DNA from: Planctomycetota bacterium
Lineage (GTDB): Bacteria; Planctomycetota; Planctomycetia; Planctomycetales; Planctomycetaceae
Length of the DNA stretch: 64,000 nucleotides
Reading direction: 5' to 3'
Assembly (NCBI GenBank): GCA_003670925.1
Contig: QWQG01000087.1
Location: 1 to 64,000, forward strand
The translations under genes and the position numbers were made by a program. The first letter of the stretch is position 1. Each line of letters starts with the position of its first letter. Shown piece after piece: positions 34,859 through 42,147 of the stretch. Under the pieces are notes generated by a model. That model saw only the letters and a list, made by a program, of their open reading frames with translations, did no database searches and was not told the DNA's origin.

Positions 34859-35248
34859 TGGCAAGCGGTGTCCAACGTAGCCGTCACGCTCCGCCGTGAC
34901 GAGCATTATGGGAAAGACCTGATGTTTGAGAAACCGCGACTCGTTGCCGACTCGCCGTCGTCAACCTGAGCTGATGAAGATGGCGAGTGGGGCTGATTGT
35001 CGCGCGGGCCAACTTGTGGGCTCATCTCGACGGAGTGAAATGGCTACATGGGAAGCGACGCCGTCGTGCCGATGATGTCCGCACTCAGTGTTTTTCAGGA
35101 TCCTGTTCCAAAATTTCGTGATCATCACTTTCACGCTCACGGAACGGTCGAGGATGTCCTAGACTTCGCCAACGTGGGTCGTCACCCATGGCTGCGGCAT
35201 TTTGTCTGCAGGCCGCAGAAAAACGCTCCCTGGCGGATTAGAACGAAT
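34859..35248. other. Intergenic DNA upstream of the fused aroD-aroE gene
   Basis: 390 bases. Contains the second copy (34883-34900) of the palindrome GTCACGCTCCGCCGTGAC. The frame of the downstream gene stays open back to 35048, but that extension (67 codons) does not look like the start of a dehydroquinase and has no ribosome binding site, so I leave it non-coding. Confidence 0.55.
34883..34900. repeat. Short palindromic element, copy 2
   Basis: GTCACGCTCCGCCGTGAC, related to the element at 32578-32595 (three differences) including the bases that follow. Six-base stem arms GTCACG/CGTGAC. Confidence 0.5.
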
Positions 35249-36862
35249 ATGATTTGTGTAAGTCTCGGACGAACCCGGAATTCGTCCATGAAGGAAGAAC
35301 ACAGGGCTCTGGCTGAAAAAAAGGCCGAACTCGTTGAACTCCGCGTTGATTACATGCGCAAGCGGCCGGATATCGGACTGTTGCTTAAAGACCGACCGAC
35401 ACCTGTCGTCGTCACCTGTCGTCGTCGCGCGGACCGAGGCCGCTGGTTCGGCACGGAGGAGCAGCGACTCATGATTCTGCGAGAAGCGATCATCGGCGGG
35501 GCTGAATACGTTGACCTCGAAGACGACATCGCAAAGTCGATCCGCCGCTACGGGACCACGAAACGAATTATCAGCTACCACAATTTCGAAGAGACGCCGC
35601 TGGAATTATACGATATCCATCGTCGCCTTGCCCAGTGTGATGCGGACGTCATCAAGATTGTCACAATGGCAAATTCGCCGGCCGACAATGTCCGCATGCT
35701 GGAAATGGTGAGTGCCGCCGAAATTCCAACGGTCGGCTTCTGCATGGGTGAACTGGGCACCATCAGTCGCATCCTCTGCGGACGAGCGGGGTCACCGTTT
35801 ACATATGCCAGTTTCAGCCGTGAACGCGAACTGGCTCCCGGTCAATTATCATATGCAGAGGTCCGCAACCTCTATCGATACAACAAGATCACGAAGGACA
35901 CGAAGGTGTTTGGCGTGATCGGCGATCCGATTGCACACAGCAAGAGCCCGCTCATTCACAACGCGGCATTCCGCAAACTGGGCATAGATGCCGTCTACCT
36001 GCCGCTGCGGATTCCCGCCGATCTGCTGTTGCCATCGCTGAAGGAATTCGATCGCCTCAAAATCAGCGGCTACAGTGTCACGATTCCTCACAAAGAAGGC
36101 GTACTGCAGTTCTGCGACACGATGTCCGAAGAGACCGACTCGATCGGTGCGGCAAACACGCTCTTTCGACACAACGATCAGTGGGTCGCAACGAACACCG
36201 ATGCTCCCGCGGCGCTGGAAGCCATTCAGGACGGACTCAAAAAATCCGGCGGTGTCACGGATCTGGTAGGTCGAAAAGTCCTGATTCTCGGAGCGGGCGG
36301 CGTTGCACGCGCCGTCGGACACGCGTTGCTGGTTGCCGGAGCTGCGGTATCGGTGACCAATCGTTCGCGTGATCGAGGCCGTGCGCTGGCGGCGGAGCTC
36401 GGGTGTCAATATGTGTCCTGGGAAAACCGAGGCGCAGAAACGTGCGAAGTGCTGATCAATTGTACGTCGCTCGGGATGCATCCGAAGCTGGATGAAACTC
36501 CATTTGAACAGCACTGGCTGGGAGATTCGACGCTGGTGTTCGACACGGTCTACAACCCGGAACAGACGTTGTTGCTCAAGCACGCTCGGGAACGCGGCTG
36601 TCCGACTGTCAGTGGCGTGGAAATGTTCGTGCGGCAGGCAGCGAAACAGTTCGAACTCTTCACCGGTCAGGTTGCACCGATCGACTACATGGCCGAAACG
36701 CTGCGAGTTTCCACATCGGCGGCGCACGCGATCATCAGTCCCGCCGAAGTCGCTCCGGTTGTGAAACCGAAAATCGTGCTGCGTCCGATCGTAGAACCGG
36801 AGGACGAGGATGACGACGAGGATGAGGATGAAGGAGCATCGAGCGACTCGGTGACCGAGTGA
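35249..36862 (+). CDS. aroDE: Bifunctional 3-dehydroquinate dehydratase (type I)/shikimate dehydrogenase
   Basis: 537 residues from the ATG at 35249, where the dehydroquinase fold starts ('MICVSLGRTR'). N-terminal type I dehydroquinase: 'ELVELRVDYM', 'YVDLEDDIA', catalytic His111 in 'ISYHNFE' and Schiff-base Lys136 in 'DVIKIVTMA'. C-terminal shikimate dehydrogenase: 'VIGDPIAHSKSPLIHN' (shikimate-binding Ser231/233), catalytic Lys282 in 'SVTIPHKE', 'GAANTL', NADP loop 'LGAGGVARAV', 'NRSRDR', 'EMFVRQAAKQFELFTG'. It catalyses steps 3 and 4 of the shikimate pathway. The same fusion exists in plants and in some planctomycetes and chlamydiae. The last 22 residues are an unusual acidic tail of unknown role. 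Confidence 0.94.
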   Translation: MICVSLGRTRNSSMKEEHRALAEKKAELVELRVDYMRKRPDIGLLLKDRPTPVVVTCRRRADRGRWFGTEEQRLMILREAIIGGAEYVDLEDDIAKSIRRYGTTKRIISYHNFEETPLELYDIHRRLAQCDADVIKIVTMANSPADNVRMLEMVSAAEIPTVGFCMGELGTISRILCGRAGSPFTYASFSRERELAPGQLSYAEVRNLYRYNKITKDTKVFGVIGDPIAHSKSPLIHNAAFRKLGIDAVYLPLRIPADLLLPSLKEFDRLKISGYSVTIPHKEGVLQFCDTMSEETDSIGAANTLFRHNDQWVATNTDAPAALEAIQDGLKKSGGVTDLVGRKVLILGAGGVARAVGHALLVAGAAVSVTNRSRDRGRALAAELGCQYVSWENRGAETCEVLINCTSLGMHPKLDETPFEQHWLGDSTLVFDTVYNPEQTLLLKHARERGCPTVSGVEMFVRQAAKQFELFTGQVAPIDYMAETLRVSTSAAHAIISPAEVAPVVKPKIVLRPIVEPEDEDDDEDEDEGASSDSVTE

Positions 36863-36958
36863 TCAATCGCTTCCGTAGACTGACCTTTCCGGTCCGAACA
36901 GATTCTTGTAACCGCCGTCTCAACAATGCCGCCCATTGCTTTGAAGTAACCGTCAACT

Positions 36959-37711
36959 ATGCAGCCCAGCAACAAACCACGAGTCATCGCCGTCATGCCC
37001 GCTTATAATGCGGAGTCCACTCTAGAACGCACGCTGCGCGATATTCCGCCCGGCACCGTTGATGAGATTATTCTGGTGGATGACTGCAGCAAAGATCGCA
37101 CGGTCGAGCTTGCACGTTCGCTGGGACTCACGGTGATTTCTCACGAACGTAATACAGGCTACGGCGGAAATCAGAAGACCTGCTACACCGCCGCACTGGA
37201 ACGTGGGGCAGACATCGTGGTCATGATTCATCCCGACTATCAGTACGACAGTCGCGTGATTCCGGTTGCGGCTGAACTGATTCGCCTCGGAAACTGTGAT
37301 GTTATTTTGGGCTCACGGATTCGCACGCGGGCTGAAGCGCTGCGGGGAGGAATGCCGGCTTGGAAATACATCGCGAACCGCTGTCTGACGATTTTTGAAA
37401 ACGTGGCGCTTGGTCAGAACCTTGGCGATTTTCACAGTGGCTTCCGCGCGTATCGGCGTGAGGTTCTGGAGACAGTGCCGTGGCAGGAAAATTCGGACGA
37501 TTTCGTCTTCGACACGCAGTTTCTTGCTCAGGCTGTTTACTTCGATTTCAAACTGGGGGATATACCGGTTCCAGTCCGTTACTTTGCCGAAGCCTCCAGT
37601 ATCAATTTCAGCCGCAGCACGCGCTACGGATTACTGACGCTGTGGGTGATGTTCGAATTCTGGTGCAATCGCCTAGGAATCTGCCGCTCAAGAATCTACA
37701 AGAAGAAATAG
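36959..37711 (+). CDS. Family 2 glycosyltransferase (dolichyl-phosphate mannosyltransferase-like)
   Basis: 250 residues. The GT2 core is clear: '[18 protein letters not shown]', '[17 protein letters not shown]', '[18 protein letters not shown]', '[11 protein letters not shown]', '[10 protein letters not shown]', '[17 protein letters not shown]'. DD in ILVDD and DYQYD supply nucleotide and metal contacts. There are no membrane segments, so it probably acts at the cytoplasmic face using a nucleotide-activated sugar and a lipid or sugar acceptor. It begins 96 bases after the aroDE stop; cotranscription is possible. A hairpin with a T-run follows (37709-37767). Confidence 0.88.
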   Translation: MQPSNKPRVIAVMPAYNAESTLERTLRDIPPGTVDEIILVDDCSKDRTVELARSLGLTVISHERNTGYGGNQKTCYTAALERGADIVVMIHPDYQYDSRVIPVAAELIRLGNCDVILGSRIRTRAEALRGGMPAWKYIANRCLTIFENVALGQNLGDFHSGFRAYRREVLETVPWQENSDDFVFDTQFLAQAVYFDFKLGDIPVPVRYFAEASSINFSRSTRYGLLTLWVMFEFWCNRLGICRSRIYKKK

Positions 37712-37767
37712 CCAACTCCATGCATCCAACGACGTAAGATGTTGGATTCAAAGCCTTTTTTTGGCTA
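37709..37767 (+). terminator. Candidate intrinsic terminator after the GT2 gene
   Basis: Inner stem ATCCAAC (37724-37730) with GTTGGAT (37741-37747), outer TAGCCAA (37709-37715) with TTGGCTA (37761-37767). A run of seven T occurs at 37756-37762, inside the outer stem. Position directly after the stop codon fits a terminator; the interrupted stem lowers confidence. Confidence 0.45.
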
Positions 37768-37810
37768 GAGTGTCGGGCGTTGGCGAGAGTTCTGGCAGGG
37801 AATTGAATGT

Positions 37811-38205
37811 ATGTCGACATCATCCGAAACAATTCGCAAGTCTCCCACGAAGCTGACGTACAACGAATACGTCCTGTTTCCGGACGACGGCAATCGTCAT
37901 GAAATCATTGACGGACGACACTAGAAGAATGCCGCACCCGTTCCACGCCATCAGGCCATCTCGCGACATATTCAGTTCCAGCTTTATCAGCAGGTTGCGT
38001 TGCCAAAGCTTGGCCAGGTAATCGATTCTCCGATTGATCTTCAACTGAGCGACGTCGATGTCGTGCAGCCGGACCTTGTCGTTGTGCTGGCGGAAAATCG
38101 CATCATCACTCAGACTCGAATTCGAGGCGTACCGAACCTCGTCATTGAAATCCTGTCACCATCGAATCGCAAACACGATACGGAACTCAAGAAGCTTTTC
38201 TTCGG
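37811..38205 (+). pseudogene. Uma2-family (DUF820) endonuclease-like remnant
   Basis: From the ATG at 37811 the frame reads 'TKLTYNEYVLFPDDGNRHEIIDG', then meets TAG at 37922-37924. It continues in the same frame with 'APVPRHQAISRHIQFQLYQQ', 'DVDVVQPDLVVVLAENR' and 'IRGVPNLVIEILSPSNRKHD', the core of the Uma2 fold with PD...EIL as the (D/E)xK-like site. Homology stops abruptly at about 38205, where the sequence turns into a sigma factor remnant. One stop codon plus loss of the C-terminus mark it as a pseudogene. Confidence 0.82.
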
Positions 38206-38211
38206 CTGGTC

Positions 38212-38586
38212 GGCTATGAACACGCGACATGGCAGAATCGTCGGCACTTCTTCGGTGCGGCGGCGCTGGCGATGCAGAGGATCCTGGTGGAGCAGGCTCG
38301 GTGAAAGGGACGACTAAAACACGGTGGCGATCGGCAGGAAGTTGCAATCTCCGACATCGACGTCATCGCCAGCGCGAACCAATCCGATGACGACCTCCTT
38401 GCCCTTGAGGACGCGCTGATCCAGTTTCAGAAAGAACACCCGGAAAAGGCAGAACTGGTCCGGCTGCGATATTTCGCCGGACTGACAGACGTAGAAGCCG
38501 CTCAAACGCTGAACATCTCCCGCGCGACGGCATCTCGCTGGTGGCACGTATTCCAAAGCATGGTTGTTTGCGAAGGTGCGCAGTGA
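38212..38586 (+). pseudogene. ECF sigma factor remnant (planctomycete ECF type)
   Basis: A single frame reads 'YEHATWQNRRHFFGAAALAM', 'QRILVEQAR', then TGA (38302-38304), then 'KGRLKHGGDRQEV', 'LLALEDALIQFQ', 'HPEKAELVRLRYFAGLTDVE', 'AAQTLNISRATASRWW' and ends at TGA 38584-38586. The final part is a sigma region 4 helix-turn-helix; the first is the region typical of planctomycete ECF factors (W-x-N-R-x-H-F-F-x-A-A-A). Region 2 is missing. The frame is otherwise undamaged, so the TGA (probably from CGA, Arg) and truncation are fairly recent. Confidence 0.82.
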
Positions 38587-38675
38587 GTAAAGGGAGTTGG
38601 TGTTACGAATCACGTCTGCGACTGGCGAGCGGTGCGGCGTCAGCCCGGTGGTACTCGATTTGATTCTGGACTCAC

Positions 38676-38814
38676 TAACCCGAAGCGTCAGCGAGGGAAT
38701 TCTCGTTCTAGCCCGAAGCGTTAGCGAGGGAATTCTCGTTCTAACCCGAAGCGTCAGCGAGGGAATTCTCGGTGAAAATAAACAGCCAAAGCCCCTCGCT
38801 AACGCTTCGGGTTA
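38676..38814. repeat. 33-bp tandem repeat with an inverted partial copy
   Basis: Three units with a 33-base period start at 38676, 38709 and 38742; the shared core is CCCGAAGCGTCAGCGAGGG (C or T at one site) followed by AATTCTCG. A reverse-complement copy of the first 22 bases lies at 38793-38814, so the last unit can fold back on it. Read as protein it gives 'LTRSVSEG', a string that recurs as a spurious peptide in many planctomycete annotations, which points to a dispersed family. The flanks (38587-38675, 38815-38905) hold no gene. Confidence 0.8.
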
Positions 38815-38905
38815 CAAAGTGAGTGCCATTGGGCGTCAGCCCTTGTCGTTACCCACATTTTCCCCATGCGCACCCAACCCCAACGGGCTTTTACAACAAA
38901 GCTTG

Positions 38906-39263
38906 GGGTCGCCGTGACAACGGCAATGGTCTGCTCCGTGATCAAGCCGACAGAGGGAGTCGTCAGGCCTCTTGCGTTCAGGGCAGCCAAAAGCGTCTTG
39001 ATCTGGCATCCGGCACCCACTGTTACAAAAGGCTGTCCCTTGCGTTCATGGATCTGAATTTGCGTGAAATGTCGCATCTCCAGCAGGATGCCATCGGTCT
39101 CGATGCCATGGCTCTAGGCGTGCTTCGACCCCATCACGCGAATGCGGCCCGCACGGTTGTGTTGAAGCACACCCAGCAACTCGGCTTCATCCTTCGGGCA
39201 AACATGACTCGCCGGTCGAAATTGAACGTTGTTTCCAAAGTTCCTGACTTCGGTATCAGCCAT
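38906..39263 (-). pseudogene. FAD-linked oxidase (PCMH-type) N-terminal remnant
   Basis: On the minus strand, from the ATG at 39263: 'MADTEVRNFGNNVQFRP', 'ELLGVLQHNRAGRIRVMGSKHA', then TAG at about 39116-39114, then in the same frame 'SHGIETDGILLEMRHFTQI', 'QPFVTVGAGCQIKTLLAALNARGLTT' and 'SVGLITEQTIA'. This is the FAD-binding half of a sugar-lactone-oxidase-like protein; the family normally has Trp at the TAG (KHAWS), so TGG to TAG explains it. Homology ends near 38906, and the substrate domain is absent. A 131-bp repeat lies 27 bases upstream of the start. Confidence 0.78.
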
Positions 39264-39289
39264 GCTGCAATCGCTTTCTGACTTTCTTT

Positions 39290-39420
39290 GGACTGCGGCA
39301 GCCCTGCTGCCGCTTTCCCCCTCCACAGCCTGCTGTGGAGACTTTTCTCAAGTTCCAACCATCAATTCTCAGCAGCAGGCTGCTGAGATCAAAGCGGCAG
39401 CAGGGCTGCCGCAGTCCAGG
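39290..39420. repeat. 131-bp palindromic REP-like repeat, copy A
   Basis: The outer 27-bp arms begin GGACTGCGGCAGCCCTGC and end with its complement. Two smaller stems lie inside (CTCCACAGCCTGCTGTGGAG and CAGCAGCAGGCTGCTG). Copy B at 40031-40161 is nearly identical, the same length and in the same orientation. The two copies bracket the transposase gene at 39430-40008. Confidence 0.9.
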
Positions 39421-39429
39421 GATACCAAA

Positions 39430-40008
39430 TCATTCGCCGTCTTCGGCGGCGATCTCATCGTAATTGAAACTCGCGATTGTTTTCAGCCAGGCCGATGTGA
39501 CGGACTCTTTGAATTTCTTCGCACTGCACCATTTCCAGTCCGAACCGACTCGCGCCAAACCATGGTGAACCGCGTTCTGATGCACGTAGTTCAGGCGAGC
39601 CAGATAGCTTCGCTGATACGTCAAATGGGTTTCGCGAAAGTTTTGCCACAACCGAGTCCGTCCAGGCTTCTGCTCGCGGCGATTCAATTCCTTGGTCGTC
39701 AGGCTGTGCAGCTTCTGAAGCATTTTGCTGAGTGACTCCGCCGAATCCACTCCCGCCGGACTGTGTGCAACAAAGTGATAGTGGTTCGACAAAACACACC
39801 ACGCTTCCAACTGCCAGCCGAACTCATCAGCAAGTTCGAACAGCTTTGCATCAAACCAGTCTTTCATGAAGTCATCAGCGAGGAGATGCAATTGATCCCG
39901 GGTGCGAGCCGTGACGAAGTAGACGCCGCCCTGAGCCAACCGATGCGGCGGGGCATGCGGCCAATCCTGCGTCCCTTTTGCCGTCTGCTCAGAATCCGGT
40001 AGCTCCAT
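39430..40008 (-). mobile_element. REP-associated tyrosine transposase (RAYT, Y1 family)
   Basis: 192 residues from the ATG at 40008, with AGGA six bases upstream. Single-strand DNA transposase of the IS200/IS605-related RAYT group: 'GGVYFVTARTRDQLHLLADD', the HUH pair His76/His78 in 'LEAWCVLSNHYHFVAHSP', 'SLTTKELNRREQ', 'RLWQNFRETHLT' and the catalytic Tyr141 in 'YVHQNAVHHGL'. RAYTs are domesticated enzymes that bind and process REP palindromes. Here one 131-bp palindrome lies 10 bases after the stop and another 22 bases before the start. The frame is intact with all catalytic residues, so it may be active. Surrounded by pseudogenes. Confidence 0.9.
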
Positions 40009-40030
40009 ATTCTGTCCTTTCTCTAGTTTT

Positions 40031-40161
40031 GGACTGCGGCAGCCCTGCTGCCGCTTTCCCTGTCCACAGCCTGCTGTGGAGACTTTTCTCAAGTTCCAAC
40101 CATCCATTCTCAGCAGCAGGCTGCTGAAAGCAAAGCGGCAGCAGGACTGCCGCAGTCCAGG
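40031..40161. repeat. 131-bp palindromic REP-like repeat, copy B
   Basis: Near-identical to copy A (39290-39420), differing at a handful of positions (for example CCCTGTCCACAGCC for CCCCCTCCACAGCC). It lies just upstream of the transposase start codon, so it may also be part of its promoter or leader. Confidence 0.9.
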
Positions 40162-40191
40162 GAGCGGGGCTGCACGGACGGTCGGCGTATT

Positions 40192-40275
40192 TTCGTACTC
40201 AGTCCACAGGACGGTACTCGTACTCGATGATACCCGGACGATTCGAGTACGAGTACCGTGTCACTGAGTACGAGC
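40192..40275. repeat. Palindrome built of GTACTCG/CGAGTAC words
   Basis: Left side contains GGTACTCGTACTCGA (about 40213-40227); right side contains TCGAGTACGAGTACC (about 40243-40258). Outer words CGTACTCAGT and ACTGAGTACG extend the pairing to 40194 and 40272. The internal repeat of TACTCG lets the hairpin slip. It follows repeat copy B directly and precedes the 3' end of ilvD; it belongs to a different dispersed family from the 131-bp repeat. Confidence 0.8.
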
Positions 40276-40338
40276 ACGAAACAGAGTCAAAGATGTGGGC
40301 AATGACAAGTCCGGTAGAAAGGATCTACAAAAAACACA

Positions 40339-42024
40339 TCACTTACATTGCGGATACATGGCTTTGCTTACGCAGCCGTGGCTGGCCTGAGCCACCGTGG
40401 CTGACCAGTCGGCGAGGTAGCCCCGGCGCGGTTCGAGTGTCGGACGAGGTTTGAGATTCGCGCGGCGAACAGCCATTTCGGCATCGGTGATATTGACGGT
40501 AATTGTTCCCTTCAGCAGATCAAAGCCAATGATGTCGCCGTCCTGAACAAATCCAATCGGTCCGCCCACAATCGCTTCCGGCGAACAGTGAACTCCGATC
40601 GCTCCGTGCGACACTCCGGAAACTCGAGCGTCGGAGATGAACGCGATCTTTCCGTCCAGTTCGGGAACAGCAAGTGCCGCTGTCGCAATGAGAACCTCCG
40701 GCATCCCGCAGGCAACCGGCCCCATGTTGCGAAGCACAATCACACTGCCGGGTGTGATTCGGCGCTGTTCAACGGCGCGAACGATTTCGCGAGGATCATC
40801 AAAGCACACGGCTTTGCCTTCAAAGGCCGGATTCTTCATGCTCGATACTTTGAACACGATGCCGTCCGGAGCAAGATTTCCGAAACAGACCTGCATGTCC
40901 GCAAATGGCTTGTAGCAGTTGTCCTTTGTGACAATGAGATCCTGCCCTGCTGGCGGTTTTGGCACATCCTTGAGATTCTCAGCCATGGACTTGCCGGTGA
41001 CGGTCATGCAGGAACCATCAAGCAGGCCGCTGTCAAGCAGATGCTTCAACAGAATCGGCGTGCCACCGATCCTGTGCAGATCGACCATCGTGCGCGGTCC
41101 CCGCGGAGCGAAGCTGCAGAGGACCGGAGTTTCGCGGAATATCTTCTGCAGATCCCGCAACGTGAAATCGACACCTGCTTCCCGAGCCAGCGCGAGGATA
41201 TGCAGTACCCCGTTTGTGGATCCGCCCGCCGCCGCGATTGTCACCGCGCAGTTTTTGAAGGCCGCCTTCGTCAGGATGTCACGGGGGCGGAGATTGAGTG
41301 CCAGTAAATTGGAAACAGCATGGCCTACGCGCCGGCATTCTGCTTTCTTCTCGGGATCAACGGCGGGAATGGAACTGCTGGCGGGGAGCATCAGGCCGAT
41401 CGCTTCCATCGCAAGGCCCCAGGTATTGAACGACGCTGCGATCCCGCAACCACCCGGACCGGGACACGCTTTGCGAATGATGGCATCGGACTCTTCGGCA
41501 GTCATCGCACCGACGGATACGGCGGCCTGTGAATCGTAAACATCCAGAATCGTAATGTCTTTGCCGTTGTGACAGCCCGGAAGAATACTGCCTCCACTGA
41601 CAATGAGTCCCGGATAATTCGTGCGTGCCAGCGCCATTGCAAACCCAGGGCCGTTCTTGTCGCAGTTGTGCAGTCCGATCATCGCGTCGTAACAATGCGA
41701 TGTGATCACACATTCCGCGCTGTTGGCGATCAGATTGCGGGATGGCAGACTGGCATTGCCGCCTTCGTGGCCCTGAGTAATGTTGTCGCTGACGCCTGGC
41801 GTTCCGAACGGAAATCCTAGCATCCCAGCTTCACGACATCCGGCCGCAATTTCTTGAGCCAGACCATAAGCATGGATGTTGCATGTGTTGCCTTCGAGCA
41901 ACGGCACGCCGATCCCGACTTGTGGCTTGTTGAAGTCCTCCGCCGTCATGCCCACCGCGTAGTAAAACGCCGTGATGCCTTTTTGCCAGCCGTGAGTAAG
42001 TTTATTGCTGTTCCAGTTGAGCAT
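40339..42024 (-). CDS. ilvD: Dihydroxy-acid dehydratase (IlvD/Edd family)
   Basis: 561 residues, the usual length. It catalyses the third common step of valine/isoleucine synthesis (dihydroxy-acid to 2-keto acid). Three Cys match the Fe-S ligands: Cys48 ('GNTCNIH'), Cys121 ('HNCDKNGPG') and Cys193 ('GGCGIAA'); three ligands with CDK suggest a [2Fe-2S] type. Lys123 would be the metal-binding lysine and 'AFISDARVSGVSHGAIGVH' carries the catalytic loop. The wording differs clearly from the E. coli enzyme ('CDKNGPG' for CDKITPG, 'CPGPGGCGIAASFNTWGLAMEA' for the TCG-MFTANT block), so another IlvD/Edd member acting on a sugar acid remains possible. Its leader is a heptamer repeat (42037-42141). Confidence 0.87.
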   Translation of the reverse strand: MLNWNSNKLTHGWQKGITAFYYAVGMTAEDFNKPQVGIGVPLLEGNTCNIHAYGLAQEIAAGCREAGMLGFPFGTPGVSDNITQGHEGGNASLPSRNLIANSAECVITSHCYDAMIGLHNCDKNGPGFAMALARTNYPGLIVSGGSILPGCHNGKDITILDVYDSQAAVSVGAMTAEESDAIIRKACPGPGGCGIAASFNTWGLAMEAIGLMLPASSSIPAVDPEKKAECRRVGHAVSNLLALNLRPRDILTKAAFKNCAVTIAAAGGSTNGVLHILALAREAGVDFTLRDLQKIFRETPVLCSFAPRGPRTMVDLHRIGGTPILLKHLLDSGLLDGSCMTVTGKSMAENLKDVPKPPAGQDLIVTKDNCYKPFADMQVCFGNLAPDGIVFKVSSMKNPAFEGKAVCFDDPREIVRAVEQRRITPGSVIVLRNMGPVACGMPEVLIATAALAVPELDGKIAFISDARVSGVSHGAIGVHCSPEAIVGGPIGFVQDGDIIGFDLLKGTITVNITDAEMAVRRANLKPRPTLEPRRGYLADWSATVAQASHGCVSKAMYPQCK

Positions 42025-42036
42025 GGGAGGAGTTTT

Positions 42037-42141
42037 CAGATTTCGGATTTCGGATTTCGGATTTCAGTTTTCGGATTTCAGTTTTCGGATTTCGGATGGC
42101 AGATTTCAGATTTCAGATGGCAGATTTCAGATTTCAGATGG
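42037..42141. repeat. Fifteen-unit heptamer tandem repeat in the ilvD leader
   Basis: Fifteen consecutive 7-base units on the plus strand (CAGATTT, CGGATTT, CAGTTTT, CAGATGG and similar), ending 13 bases upstream of the ilvD ATG (42024, minus strand) and starting 7 bases after the DUF1080 stop. No Shine-Dalgarno sequence is visible before ilvD. Seven is not a multiple of three, and unit number could change by slippage. Confidence 0.9.
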
Positions 42142-42147
42142 CAGGAT

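Noticed and set aside
35048-35248. 67-codon upstream extension of aroDE
   Set aside because: No ribosome binding site, and the type I dehydroquinase fold clearly begins at the ATG at 35249.
35849-36727. Minus-strand open frame of 292 codons
   Set aside because: Antisense to the shikimate dehydrogenase half of aroDE; composition follows from the codon use of the real gene.
38302-38304. TGA in the ECF sigma frame as a selenocysteine codon
   Set aside because: The protein is truncated, the position is normally Arg in the family, and no SECIS-like hairpin was seen right after it.
38676-38774. 33-bp direct repeats as a CRISPR array
   Set aside because: Units are contiguous without unique spacers, and no cas genes are near.
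42037-42141. Heptamer tandem repeat as coding sequence
   Set aside because: An open plus-strand frame exists through it, but it is antisense to the ilvD leader and has no protein character.
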